The notes under the pieces were generated by a model, which was not told the origin of the DNA, did no database searches, and saw only the letters and a program-made list of their open reading frames with translations. Positions 25,237 to 32,745 of a stretch of 37,397 nucleotides of DNA are shown here, one piece after another (position 1 is the stretch's first letter; each line of letters begins with the position of its first letter). Origin of the DNA: Microseira wollei NIES-4236 (GTDB lineage: Bacteria > Cyanobacteriota > Cyanobacteriia > Cyanobacteriales > Aerosakkonemataceae); assembly GCF_020521235.1 (NCBI RefSeq), contig NZ_BLAY01000097.1, positions 1-37,397 on the forward strand, read 5' to 3'. Position numbers and translations under genes: made by a program.

Positions 25237-26097
25237 ATGACTTTAGCAATCAAAACCGAGCTATTTGACTCGAATATTTGGAATGCGATTAAACCCCGTA
25301 ACACGGATATAATCATTGCTACTTGCGCCAAAGCTGGAACAACTTTGACTCAGCAAATCGTCAATTTAATTATCAACGGACACAGTAATTTTAAATACCT
25401 TCACGATTTAAGTCCTTGGGTAGAAGAAAATCCCGAAATATTTTTTGGCTCGTTGCAGGACAAACTTAACCATATAGAGAACTTGCCCGATCGAAGGTTT
25501 TTCAAAAGTCACTTGCCTTTTGATGCCCTGCCATACTATCCAGAATGGAAGTACATATCCATAGTCAGAGATGGCAGAGATATTGCTTTTTCTCTATATA
25601 ATCATTTTAAAGCTCAAGATCCTAAATATTATCAGGACTTCGGAAGTCATTTCGCAGGCAGTTTTCCAGAATTTTGGGATAAGTGGGTAAAGAATGAAGA
25701 ATTTCCTGGATGGATGTTTGGGACTTTTGTAAAAAAGAATTGGTGGAATGCCAGACATCTTCCCAACGTACTTTTAGTTCACTATGCCAATTTAATCAAT
25801 GACAAGGTCAATGAAATCCAGAGAATTGCTAACTTTCTCAATATCGAGATAGACTCAGAAAAGATGAAGACGATATTGCATGAGTCTTCCTTAGAATATA
25901 TGTCAACTAATTGGGAAAAATTTCAGCCCCCTGGTTTTCTGCCTGGGGCTTTCTTTGGAAAGGGAAAAAATGGCAGGTGGCAGGATTTGTTAACTCCTAA
26001 GCAAATTGAAGAATATGAAACTATGATTTATGAGCAATTAGGCTCCGAATTTGCCAACTGGCTCAAAAGTGGTGGCTCTTTAACCTCCTCTGATTAA
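25237..26097 (+). CDS. PAPS-dependent sulfotransferase family protein
   Basis: 286 residues from ATG 25237. The cytosolic sulfotransferase motifs are in order: the 5'-phosphosulfate loop region CAK32AGTTLTQQIV (usually PKSGTTW), F-F-K-S-H92-L-P (catalytic-base His position), the 3'-phosphate motif I-V-R111-D-G-R-D-I-A-F-S119, and the C-terminal PAPS loop GKGKNGRW (241-248; usually RKGxxGxW). The length fits Sulfotransfer_1. It would move sulfate from PAPS to a hydroxyl or amine of a small molecule in the cytoplasm. It is the only plus-strand gene of the 24-31 kb block, AT-rich, with a stop 80 bases from the convergent GNAT gene. The altered loops (A for P, A for S, G for R) are conservative enough for activity, but this is not certain. 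No clear Shine-Dalgarno sequence. Confidence 0.85.
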   Translation: MTLAIKTELFDSNIWNAIKPRNTDIIIATCAKAGTTLTQQIVNLIINGHSNFKYLHDLSPWVEENPEIFFGSLQDKLNHIENLPDRRFFKSHLPFDALPYYPEWKYISIVRDGRDIAFSLYNHFKAQDPKYYQDFGSHFAGSFPEFWDKWVKNEEFPGWMFGTFVKKNWWNARHLPNVLLVHYANLINDKVNEIQRIANFLNIEIDSEKMKTILHESSLEYMSTNWEKFQPPGFLPGAFFGKGKNGRWQDLLTPKQIEEYETMIYEQLGSEFANWLKSGGSLTSSD

Positions 26098-26177
26098 CGA
26101 CGCATTACCCCTGTTTCAAGAAACAGCAATAGACATTTTATCCTACATAAAACACTCGTAAAACCCAAAAAATCTCT

Positions 26178-26825
26178 TCAAATTGGAGAGGACATCAATA
26201 GGCAACTAGAAGGTTTCTCAATAGAACTAAAAATCTGCTTACCCTTGAACTTGTATGACTTGTAGGCAATGGCAAACTCTTCAGTAAACCCAAGTTTCCG
26301 AAATATGTGCTGAGAACCAACTGCGGTGGCCTCAGTAATAGCAATTTCAAAGTTATGATGTTTAGCTAAGTTCAAGTTTTCTTTCACTAAGGTTGTGGCG
26401 ATATGTCTCTTAGTGTATTGCTCTTGGACTCCAAGCATAAAAATATGCAGTACCTGTCCAGCTTTAACCGGATGACAGCTTCGGTAATTTTCTTCCAGTT
26501 CTGACAGCAAACAAAAAACTGCTTCAAACTTATTATCAATACCCAGGGGAGGGTCTGGATAGATTGTCAGAAAATCTTCAGAAATAATGAAACCCACTAC
26601 CTCTTTTGTTTTTCGCTCTTTAGCAATTATCGAAATTTCTTCATCTGCCGCTTTCTCACAGACAGGTAAAGCCAACCAATACATCTCATTGCCGGAAATT
26701 TTTAGGGCTTTGGCGAGGGTTTCAAAACTTGAAAAAACCTGGGAGATACAAATAGCAGTCTCTTCGATATCCCTATGGTGCATCGTTTGGAATAGGATGT
26801 CGTTGTTTTGAGCGAGAAATTTCAT
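26178..26825 (-). CDS. GNAT-family N-acetyltransferase
   Basis: 215 residues from ATG 26825. A TTG 38 codons earlier would extend it, but that stretch contains a GCGATCGC site and reads like intergenic DNA. The acetyl-CoA-binding motif A region is HIFMLGVQEQYTKRHIATTL followed by VKENLNLAKHHNF, where Q/R-x-x-G/x variation is seen (E-Q-Y-T-K-R-H-I-A rather than R-G-x-G-x-G/A). Motif B follows as TEATAVGSQHIFRKLGF. Length and the ATAVGSQHIFRKLGF pattern recall arylalkylamine N-acetyltransferase-like GNATs, but the substrate is inferred only. It is in the same orientation as the terpene synthase and amino-acid decarboxylase upstream (210-bp gap). The decarboxylase would make an amine that such an enzyme could acylate. 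Confidence 0.75.
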   Translation of the reverse strand: MKFLAQNNDILFQTMHHRDIEETAICISQVFSSFETLAKALKISGNEMYWLALPVCEKAADEEISIIAKERKTKEVVGFIISEDFLTIYPDPPLGIDNKFEAVFCLLSELEENYRSCHPVKAGQVLHIFMLGVQEQYTKRHIATTLVKENLNLAKHHNFEIAITEATAVGSQHIFRKLGFTEEFAIAYKSYKFKGKQIFSSIEKPSSCLLMSSPI

Positions 26826-27035
26826 AGATTTGGTTATGAGGTGTTCTGGCTTGCTTGCCAGTTGGACGAAGGGAACTTGGTGCGATCGCAAAACCGTCCG
26901 CAACTTGCCGATCGCATCTTGTGCCACCCGACGATTCAAGCAAGATTTGTCAGTATTTTTTTACCACCTCCCGGTTTAGTGCGATCGCTCATCGGGCGGG
27001 GAGAGCCTTCGCGCCTTAAGTCAGTGCCATCGATC

Positions 27036-27989
27036 TTAAAAAGGATAGCGTGCAGTTTCGGAGTACCAATTTAAATGACCCCGTATCCAGCAACGCAGTC
27101 CGTCAATGTAGCGTTTCAGACTTACATCTTCCGTCTCACCAAACGAGGGCAGACGCGACTCTAAGTTAAGAAATGCTTTGACCTCAGCATTGCACATTTC
27201 CACCGCTTGTTTGACAGCATCTTGCAGCGAGAGGTTATATTCTTGCTTTAGTACAAGGACTATGTTATGAGGATTTTCCTCCCGCAATTCTCTATTGATT
27301 CCCAATACGTCATTTGTCCAACCGATATGATTGCAAGCCATCACAGTCATCTGTTGGACATAAATGTGTCTCAAGAATTTAGCATTGGCTGGAATATCCT
27401 TGGAAACCCAAGTTAAATCCAAGTTGGGAAATATGGTTAGCGAGTAGGGACGTAATTTTACATAGCTAGACAAATCTGGCGTAATCCCCTCTAAACGATT
27501 GGTAGCTTCCCATACAAATCCTTGGAGTTGCTGTTCTACATCGCGGGCAAAACGCTCAACCCATTCAAAACTTGTTCTTTGGATTAACCGTTGGCAAATG
27601 TCTTGTAATGCTTGAGTCAAGTTATCATCTTGCTCGCTGACATCAGCACCGTTTAATACATCCACCAAGCGTTGATGCAGAATAGATAATTTATCCGGCT
27701 GTTTCCCTAAATTTGAAGCGTCAGACACATCATCATAAATGCATATCCAAGTGATCAAGTCACTGATCAAATAAAGGTCATCTGCCGCAGCATCGGGATT
27801 AGTGTAACCGGCACACCAAGCTGCTTTCTCTGCTTGCAAAGCTCGATACTCGACCCCTCCCTCTGGAACCAGGCCAAATTTACGCACCCATTGCCAGCTG
27901 TTTTTCTCAGCTGCATCAGTATGCTCGTTCAATCTTACTTCTATCGGGCAATAAAATTCTGGAATGTCTGAGCGTCGAATTCGATCCAT
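27036..27989 (-). CDS. Type I terpene synthase (sesquiterpene-synthase-like)
   Basis: 317 residues from ATG 27989, preceded by GGAGGG at eight bases. The Mg2+-binding aspartate motif I-Y-D86-D-V-S-D90 and the second metal motif N226-D-V-L-G230-I-N-R-E234 (NSE/DTE type with Gly in place of the usual Ser/Thr) are both in place, with the family's spacing, plus a C-terminal N-W-Y..A-R314-Y315. All-helical class I fold without transit peptide or membrane segment. Family role: ionisation and cyclisation of a prenyl diphosphate; the ~310-330-residue bacterial group mostly uses farnesyl diphosphate. The W-I-C-I-Y-D-D region resembles cyanobacterial germacrene/selinene-type synthases. The product cannot be predicted. 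No P450 or methyltransferase lies beside it, so it is not an obvious 2-methylisoborneol or geosmin locus. Confidence 0.88.
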   Translation of the reverse strand: MDRIRRSDIPEFYCPIEVRLNEHTDAAEKNSWQWVRKFGLVPEGGVEYRALQAEKAAWCAGYTNPDAAADDLYLISDLITWICIYDDVSDASNLGKQPDKLSILHQRLVDVLNGADVSEQDDNLTQALQDICQRLIQRTSFEWVERFARDVEQQLQGFVWEATNRLEGITPDLSSYVKLRPYSLTIFPNLDLTWVSKDIPANAKFLRHIYVQQMTVMACNHIGWTNDVLGINRELREENPHNIVLVLKQEYNLSLQDAVKQAVEMCNAEVKAFLNLESRLPSFGETEDVSLKRYIDGLRCWIRGHLNWYSETARYPF

Positions 27990-28151
27990 TTAAAATCCCT
28001 CCACTTTCAAATTAAATAGATTATTGAAATTATTTTAATTTTTATAAACCTTATATGTTTATCAGATGAATTCAGGTTTGTCAATATAATAAACTTAACT
28101 ATATTGACGAAACCCAACCTACAAGTTTTGCATGTTACTTAATCCCCGATC

Positions 28152-29525
28152 CTAAGTGGCTATTGACACAGCCTCTCTCAGTACCTTTGTGGTTACTAAG
28201 TCAAGCGTCTGCCAAATACTGTCTATCCAATCCAGATGTTCGGGTTTCATCAAACAAGACCGCAGACAGGTAATCGAGTCAATATCCCAATTGATTTCTG
28301 CCCCTGTCTCTAAAAATAGCTGTTTCGGTAGGTTCGCCATAGCTAGGTGGAGGTTTTCCTGTCCTGCCACTTTAAAAATCTCCTTCGCCAGTTGTGAAGA
28401 TTCACTTGCACTCTGAGATTTGACAGTCCAAACAACGATGTCCAATTGTGGCGGGAAAGGCACTATAAATCGCCCATCATTTTGCAGTTTCTCAAACAGA
28501 GTCAGTGCTGCTTTTCGCGACTTACTCAAAGAAGCAGCAAACTCACCGCCTGGAATTAGAGGTAGTAACCGTTGAGTTGCCCAGAGTGCTACCGCCGATG
28601 AACCCGCTCTGGAACATTCGAGGCTAATTTCACCTAAATGCAGTTCTGAAGAACTAAAGTAAGTGTAGGGCGAATCATGTTTATAAAGCTTCCCAACAGA
28701 GGGTTCTTTGAAGAGAATGCAACCACAGCCATAAGGTTGGAGTCCATGTTTGTGCGGATCGATAACAATGGAATCAACTTGTTTGAGACAATCAAAAGCG
28801 GCTCTGGTTTCGGCATCAAGATTATCTGCCAAGATAAAGTAACCGCCGTAGGCGGTATCTGCATGGATGCGGAACCCATATTCAGCCTGTAGTTCGAGAA
28901 TTTCAGGTAGGGGATCGACAGAACCAGTTCCCGTCGTCCCCATAGTGACAACAACCGTGCCAATATCACCTGCTTGTAGAAGTTTTTTCAGGGCTGTTAA
29001 ATCCATCCGACCGCGACTGTCACAAGGAACAGATTGGAAAGGAATGCTCAGCACACCGCAAATTCTGGAATGGGTGTAGTGTGACTGAGTAGAGGCGACA
29101 ACTTTTTTGTTTGGTTGTAAATTTCCTGCCACCCATAAGCCCTCTAAATTTGCCATTGTGCCGCCACTGCACAGATGTCCTAAATGACTTTCCCAACCGA
29201 ACATTTTGGCAATTTCTGCAACTGCTTCTTTCTCCATTGCCGAACTTGCCCGTCCACCATCAAGGGCGTGATTGTTGGGATTGATCCAAAGGGATAGGGT
29301 GTAAGCAAGACGGGCAATTTCTGTGGGCGGTTTGAGCATTTGCCCAGCGTAGAAGGGATGGTGGTAGGGATAATTATCTTGCATCCGCTCTGCGACTTCC
29401 AACAGCACGGTTCTCATAGCATCTAGGTTGGGAGATCGATCGCATTTTGGTAGGCACACGAAACCTTCTTCTAGTCGTGCTAGTGCTTCTTGAAGTAATC
29501 CCAAGCTTTCTTTTTCTAATGTCAT
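28152..29525 (-). CDS. PLP-dependent (group II) amino-acid decarboxylase
   Basis: 457 residues from ATG 29525 (AGG ten bases upstream). Fold type I PLP enzyme: GHLCSGGTMANLEGLW (substrate/PLP phosphate region), S-Q-S-H-Y-T-H-S (ring-stacking His), VTMGTTGTGSVDPL, HADTAYGGYF (Asp to the pyridine N), and the Schiff-base lysine in D-P-H-K259-H-G. The YPYHHPFYAGQMLKPP start is typical of the aromatic/glutamate decarboxylase family. It would decarboxylate an L-amino acid to the amine in the cytoplasm; aromatic residues are the most common substrates, but which one is not readable here. It is 40 bases downstream of the 29566-30741 gene on the same strand, so probably co-transcribed with it, and 162 bases upstream of the terpene synthase. 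Confidence 0.88.
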   Translation of the reverse strand: MTLEKESLGLLQEALARLEEGFVCLPKCDRSPNLDAMRTVLLEVAERMQDNYPYHHPFYAGQMLKPPTEIARLAYTLSLWINPNNHALDGGRASSAMEKEAVAEIAKMFGWESHLGHLCSGGTMANLEGLWVAGNLQPNKKVVASTQSHYTHSRICGVLSIPFQSVPCDSRGRMDLTALKKLLQAGDIGTVVVTMGTTGTGSVDPLPEILELQAEYGFRIHADTAYGGYFILADNLDAETRAAFDCLKQVDSIVIDPHKHGLQPYGCGCILFKEPSVGKLYKHDSPYTYFSSSELHLGEISLECSRAGSSAVALWATQRLLPLIPGGEFAASLSKSRKAALTLFEKLQNDGRFIVPFPPQLDIVVWTVKSQSASESSQLAKEIFKVAGQENLHLAMANLPKQLFLETGAEINWDIDSITCLRSCLMKPEHLDWIDSIWQTLDLVTTKVLREAVSIAT

Positions 29526-29565
29526 TTGTTTGCATCCTTTTTGACTTGTAAACTCTAGAGAATAT

Positions 29566-30741
29566 TCAGGATTCGGGATGGGGATGGTGTTGAGTTTTTT
29601 TTCTTTTCTTCCAAGATTGAATCATTTCCATAGAAGCCTTTGCTCTGAGAGTCTGAGTTACCGGACACTCACCCGTTACTCGCCCCTGGGGGTCGAGTAT
29701 TTTAGAGCGAACCTTTTCAAATTTTTTCAAATTTTTGAGAGCGCCACTACTTTCAGAAGCGGCTATCAAAGACCCTATTTCACCTCCACCAAATTCTGCA
29801 CAAATACTTTTGTGTCCATCAGATAATCCGCATTTATAGGCTAAGACAAATTTTTCGTGTTCAGCTTCGAGTTGGGTAGGGAGATTTTTCATGATGGGCA
29901 ATAGCTTCTCCTGGCAAATGACATTAATGAGATAATTGTGATCCCACATCATTAACCCACTTAAATTCTCTGACTGTACTAACGACTGGGGATTACCTGT
30001 AATCATAGTGGGGCGAATTTCACTTTCATATTTCTCTCTAGTAAAGTTCCCAGTTAATTTCATTGCTGCTCCCGATGCGTACTGGAGTTCAGCAGCAGTT
30101 TCAAACTCAACTTTTGCTTGGTCGAGTTGGTTGTTACCAATGGCATCAACCAAGCGATTTAAACTCAAATTTAACGCTTGGCTAAACACTAAAAATACCC
30201 AATGTCCTTTCTTCCAGATCTGAAGCGGAGAAAGCTCGAGGTTTGGTTCGCTATTATAATTTTGGCTATCGTTGATATTATCATCCCAATTATATTCGGA
30301 TAATCCTAACGCTCTTCTTAAGAGAATAGCATAAGTTGTAAATCCAGATTTAACCAAGGATTTGTTAGGATTAAAAGTCCGAAATGCACTAATTTCTAAA
30401 AAACCTAAATAAGCTCTCAACAAGCTCGCAACTATTAAGGACGCAGGTGCTTCTGATTTAACGTGTTCGACTTCCATATAGCGGTCAAACTCTTGAACTT
30501 GCTGGCACTTCAGGTTAGTGCCAGTGGAGAACTCTTTTGTCAGGGGAATGACTTCCACTGGGGTGAGTTGATGCAAGGCGGCATTGATAGTATTCGCCTG
30601 CAAAGATTCCTCGCCAGATAAAGCCTGTTGAAATTGCGTTAGTGCCTGATGCAACTGAATCGCTACGGGATGACTCAATTGGTAACTGCTGAGTAAATCC
30701 TGGGGTGGTAGCAAACAAAGATGCGCTAAATTAAGCGCCAT
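29566..30741 (-). CDS. Unrecognised helical protein, first gene of the decarboxylase transcript
   Basis: 391 residues from ATG 30741, with AGAGG seven bases upstream. No signal peptide; mostly helical, with GHWVFLVFSQALNLSLNRLV, FTREKYESEIRPTM, SGLMMWDHNYLINVI and GLSDGHKSICAEFGGGEIGS. I do not recognise the family with confidence. The F-x-x-x-x-Y-x-x-E-I-R-P stretch followed by a W-D-H..LLPIM helix and G-G-E-I-G-S near the C-terminus is faintly like the PrnB/indoleamine-dioxygenase-like haem proteins as I remember them, but this is a weak resemblance and no haem ligand can be assigned. It is the promoter-proximal gene of a likely operon with the decarboxylase, so a biosynthetic role on an amino acid or amine is plausible. 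The C-terminal KKRKKTQHHPHPES is basic. Confidence 0.8.
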   Translation of the reverse strand: MALNLAHLCLLPPQDLLSSYQLSHPVAIQLHQALTQFQQALSGEESLQANTINAALHQLTPVEVIPLTKEFSTGTNLKCQQVQEFDRYMEVEHVKSEAPASLIVASLLRAYLGFLEISAFRTFNPNKSLVKSGFTTYAILLRRALGLSEYNWDDNINDSQNYNSEPNLELSPLQIWKKGHWVFLVFSQALNLSLNRLVDAIGNNQLDQAKVEFETAAELQYASGAAMKLTGNFTREKYESEIRPTMITGNPQSLVQSENLSGLMMWDHNYLINVICQEKLLPIMKNLPTQLEAEHEKFVLAYKCGLSDGHKSICAEFGGGEIGSLIAASESSGALKNLKKFEKVRSKILDPQGRVTGECPVTQTLRAKASMEMIQSWKKRKKTQHHPHPES

Positions 30742-30757
30742 AGAAGCACCTCTTGAA

Positions 30758-30904
30758 CAAGTTGCTAGTTATCACCATAGGCTTGGCTAATAACCAAGTC
30801 CTCAGAACAACTGCTGAATGTGTGATTGGGTTAGTACAAGTTGCTCCGCAAAAACACCGACTCCGAAGCTTCTTATACCCTCTAAATTTCTCACTAGCAA
30901 CTTG
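30758..30904. repeat. Inverted-repeat element, AACTAGCAACTTG family
   Basis: CAAGTTGCTAGT (30758-30769) and ACTAGCAACTTG (30893-30904) are perfect 12-bp inverted repeats enclosing 123 bases. Related to the 24-bp-ended element at 9499-9771. Confidence 0.7.
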
Positions 30905-30981
30905 GGTTAGTTATAAGCTTTATTGTGGTCATTGGTAATGGGTATAGCGGCTTGCAGCCGCGTGAGGGAAAGCGTTATCGC

Positions 30982-31027
30982 TTTGTTTGTGTAGCGGCAC
31001 CCTTAAGGGTGCCGCTACACAAACAAA
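30982..31027. repeat. 46-bp perfect palindrome
   Basis: The two halves are exact reverse complements centred on CCCTTAAGGG: left half TTTGTTTGTGTAGCGGCACC and so on. It is followed by GGTGTACCTCACTAAGAAAG and CAATCCGCTGTAA, matching the right half of the 14132-14251 element, so it is a relative of that family with a different core stem. Confidence 0.9.
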
Positions 31028-31194
31028 GGTGTACCTCACTAAGAAAGCAATCCGCTGTAATTGGTAATTGGATTAAAAAGCCAGTGGATGCAATACAATT
31101 ACCCATTACCCATTACCAGTGTCATTGGATGTAACTAGCAACTTGGGTTAATAGAACACCTTGTTTTATACCAGATGATAGAAGGGACAGGCTC

Positions 31195-31953
31195 TTAAAA
31201 ATGAGAAACAATCTCTTTATATTCAGCCGTTAACTCGTGGTCGGGATGCTGCAAGGAAAACAATCCCTTACTACCTAAGCGCATCATTTCAGTAGAAAGC
31301 AGCATGATTCCTGCGACGGGTTTGTTATAAGTTTCTTCTACTTTCTGCCGCAGTGCTTTGAGGTCAAAGTCTGGCAATACTTTATTCACCACTAACAACA
31401 TTTGGGGAACTTCTAGATTTTCTGCCACTTCAATTACTACTGCCGTTCCCAAATAGTCTTGTTGGTCGGGACGGAGGAGAATAATTAAGGTATCGGAAAT
31501 GCCGACTGAGAGTAGGGTTTCTTCGTTAATTCCGGGGTGCGTATCGATGAAGAGATAGTCTAAATTTAGCAGGTCATTGAGTTGGTATAACCCTTCTTGG
31601 AGTAACTCTACATCGTAGCCTTCACTCAGAACTTTGGCAATGTCGTCGCTTTTCATGCTGGAGGGAATCAGATGAATGCTACCGCCTTCTTTTCCCGCTG
31701 CACCTTGAAGCACGTGGCTGACATCATAGGCGGCGTCTTTGATTTCGCAGCGTCCCCACAAATAATCATTGAGGGTACGCTTAATTTGGTCGTCTTTTAA
31801 GCCAAAAAGGACGTTGATACCCGGAGATTGAATGTCGGTATCGACTAAGGCGACTCGCTTGCCTAATAAGGCAGCAGTGGCGGCTAAATTAGCGGTGGTG
31901 TTAGATTTGCCCGTACCACCTCGATAGGAGTGAATTGAAATAATTTTGGTCAT
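31195..31953 (-). CDS. ParA/MinD-like P-loop ATPase
   Basis: 252 residues from ATG 31953, preceded by AGAAGG. The upstream in-frame extension (19 codons) lacks support. Deviant Walker A R11-G-G-T-G-K16-S-N-T-T, switch I-like D-T-D-I-Q-S-P-G (38-45), Walker B region LDYLFIDTHPGINEE, and NKVLPDF for base recognition. The first lysine of the KGGxGK signature is arginine, as in the HSYRGGTGKSN group of cyanobacterial and actinobacterial ATPases I remember. Family role: ATP-driven dimerisation for positioning or segregating cargo on nucleoid or membrane. There is no C-terminal amphipathic MinD helix and no ParB/MinE neighbour. It is flanked by inverted AACTAGCAACTTG repeats (about 31132 and 32337). 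The cargo is unknown. Confidence 0.85.
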   Translation of the reverse strand: MTKIISIHSYRGGTGKSNTTANLAATAALLGKRVALVDTDIQSPGINVLFGLKDDQIKRTLNDYLWGRCEIKDAAYDVSHVLQGAAGKEGGSIHLIPSSMKSDDIAKVLSEGYDVELLQEGLYQLNDLLNLDYLFIDTHPGINEETLLSVGISDTLIILLRPDQQDYLGTAVVIEVAENLEVPQMLLVVNKVLPDFDLKALRQKVEETYNKPVAGIMLLSTEMMRLGSKGLFSLQHPDHELTAEYKEIVSHF

Positions 31954-32019
31954 GGTTTTTCCTTCTAAATTAAGCGTTTTACATTTGTAGGTTCTACTGG
32001 GATTGACCAATTGGATGAC

Positions 32020-32178
32020 TCAGCCGACGGCAAACTCTGTGTGCTTCCGGGCATAGGGAGCATGATACCCCAGCATGATATCTTGTTTTGCAACTCCCAG
32101 CTCAACTAACTGATTCGCCACACCCGTTTCTGTCCCATCATGTTGCATCCAGATTTTGTCGCCTTTAATGTCTACAGG
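32020..32178 (-). pseudogene. xisI: xisI (fdxN element excision controlling factor) 3' fragment
   Basis: On the minus strand the segment up to the TGA at 32020-32022 encodes VDIKGDKIWMQHDGTETGVA followed by NQLVELGVAKQDIMLGYHAP and YARKHTEFAVG. This matches the C-terminal half of XisI proteins as I remember them (HIDIKDGKIWIQ-DGTE..GIA..LV..GIPK..IVL.FH.P..R..T.FAV). About 50 of ~110 codons remain. Upstream the frame runs into AGGACTTACGCAAAG and an AGAAACCGGGTTTCT palindrome, so the 5' half was lost at a repeat. No xisH is visible. XisH/XisI control developmental excision in heterocyst formers but are also widespread as cryptic pairs. Confidence 0.85.
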
Positions 32179-32188
32179 ACTTACGCAA

Positions 32189-32203
32189 AGAAACCGGGTT
32201 TCT
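32189..32203. repeat. AGAAACCGGGTTTCT palindrome
   Basis: An exact copy at the truncation point of xisI, preceded by AGGACTTACGCAA and followed by GTGAAAAATCGTTGG, the same flanks as near 5610-5640, which defines a longer repeat unit. Confidence 0.8.
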
Positions 32204-32745
32204 GTGAAAAATCGTTGGTTTGGTTGCGAGAGATCGCAGCAAGAAACTTTGGTGATAGGTTTGGGTCTATATGAATCAAGCAGCCATAAACCCGACGGCG
32301 ATTTGACCAGCCAACGCTGACCACCTGATAATAACTCAAGTTGCTAGTTATCTCTCTGGGAGCGGCTAATGGCGTTCCCAGGCGACCGCCTGGGTCACGA
32401 GGCTAATGGCGAGATTGGTAAAAATCCTTTATTAGCAATTAGCAACGCCAAAGTTTATAACTAGCAACTTGCGTTAATAGTCTCGTTGTGTGTCGAACAG
32501 GGGAAAGGTTTGAATCTCACCGCAGGATGACTAATTGCTTCTATGCAGTTTTGATTTGTCAAAAAATAGATATTCAGCGGCTTTGACTAATCTAACAGAC
32601 AACGGCTAATATGTCACAATCTGAGGTGGAAAAAAAAGAGTATAATTTTTGAAAAACCAAAGTAGCAAAAGTAGGAAGCGTACGCATCAACAAAGGGATT
32701 GATATAGTAAAGCTTAAATCTCTTGAGTGAATCCCCAGTAATTTA
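32204..32745. other. Intergenic region with repeats, no gene seen
   Basis: Contains the inverted-repeat element 32337-32471, an internal GTTCCCAGGCGACCGCCTGG hairpin at about 32373, and an AT-rich part (32560-32745) where nothing is recognised apart from A-runs at about 32628. Confidence 0.5.
32337..32471. repeat. 135-bp inverted-repeat element, AACTAGCAACTTG family
   Basis: CAAGTTGCTAGTTAT (32337-32351) and ATAACTAGCAACTTG (32457-32471) are perfect 15-bp inverted repeats. The interior shares GATTGGTAAAAATCC and ATTAGCAATTAGC-like blocks with the element 9499-9771 and adds a CCCAGGCG/CGCCTGGG hairpin. Confidence 0.85.

Larger units (their letters stand above)
30742..31194. other. Intergenic region with palindromes, no gene seen
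   Basis: Holds the upstream region of the 29566-30741 gene. Inverted AACTAGCAACTTG repeats lie at 30758-30769 and 30893-30904 with a third copy at about 31132, a 46-bp perfect palindrome at 30982-31027, an AATCCGCTGTAA end at about 31049-31060 and TTGGTAA heptamers. The first repeat starts only 17 bases from the ATG, so the operon's promoter probably lies within or beyond the repeat element. Confidence 0.6.

Noticed and set aside
26823-26939. N-terminal extension of the GNAT protein from TTG 26939
   Set aside because: The extra 38 codons contain a HIP1 octamer, have no ribosome-binding site and resemble intergenic sequence; ATG 26825 gives the usual family length.
27036-27989. 2-methylisoborneol or geosmin synthase assignment
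   Set aside because: The protein is a single ~317-residue domain without the N-terminal extension of 2-MIB synthase or the double domain of geosmin synthase, and no methyltransferase or cyclic-nucleotide-binding gene is adjacent.
31195-31953. Plasmid or phage origin inferred from the ParA-like gene
   Set aside because: There is no ParB, no centromere-like iteron array and no replication gene in the window; the ATPase group also occurs on chromosomes.
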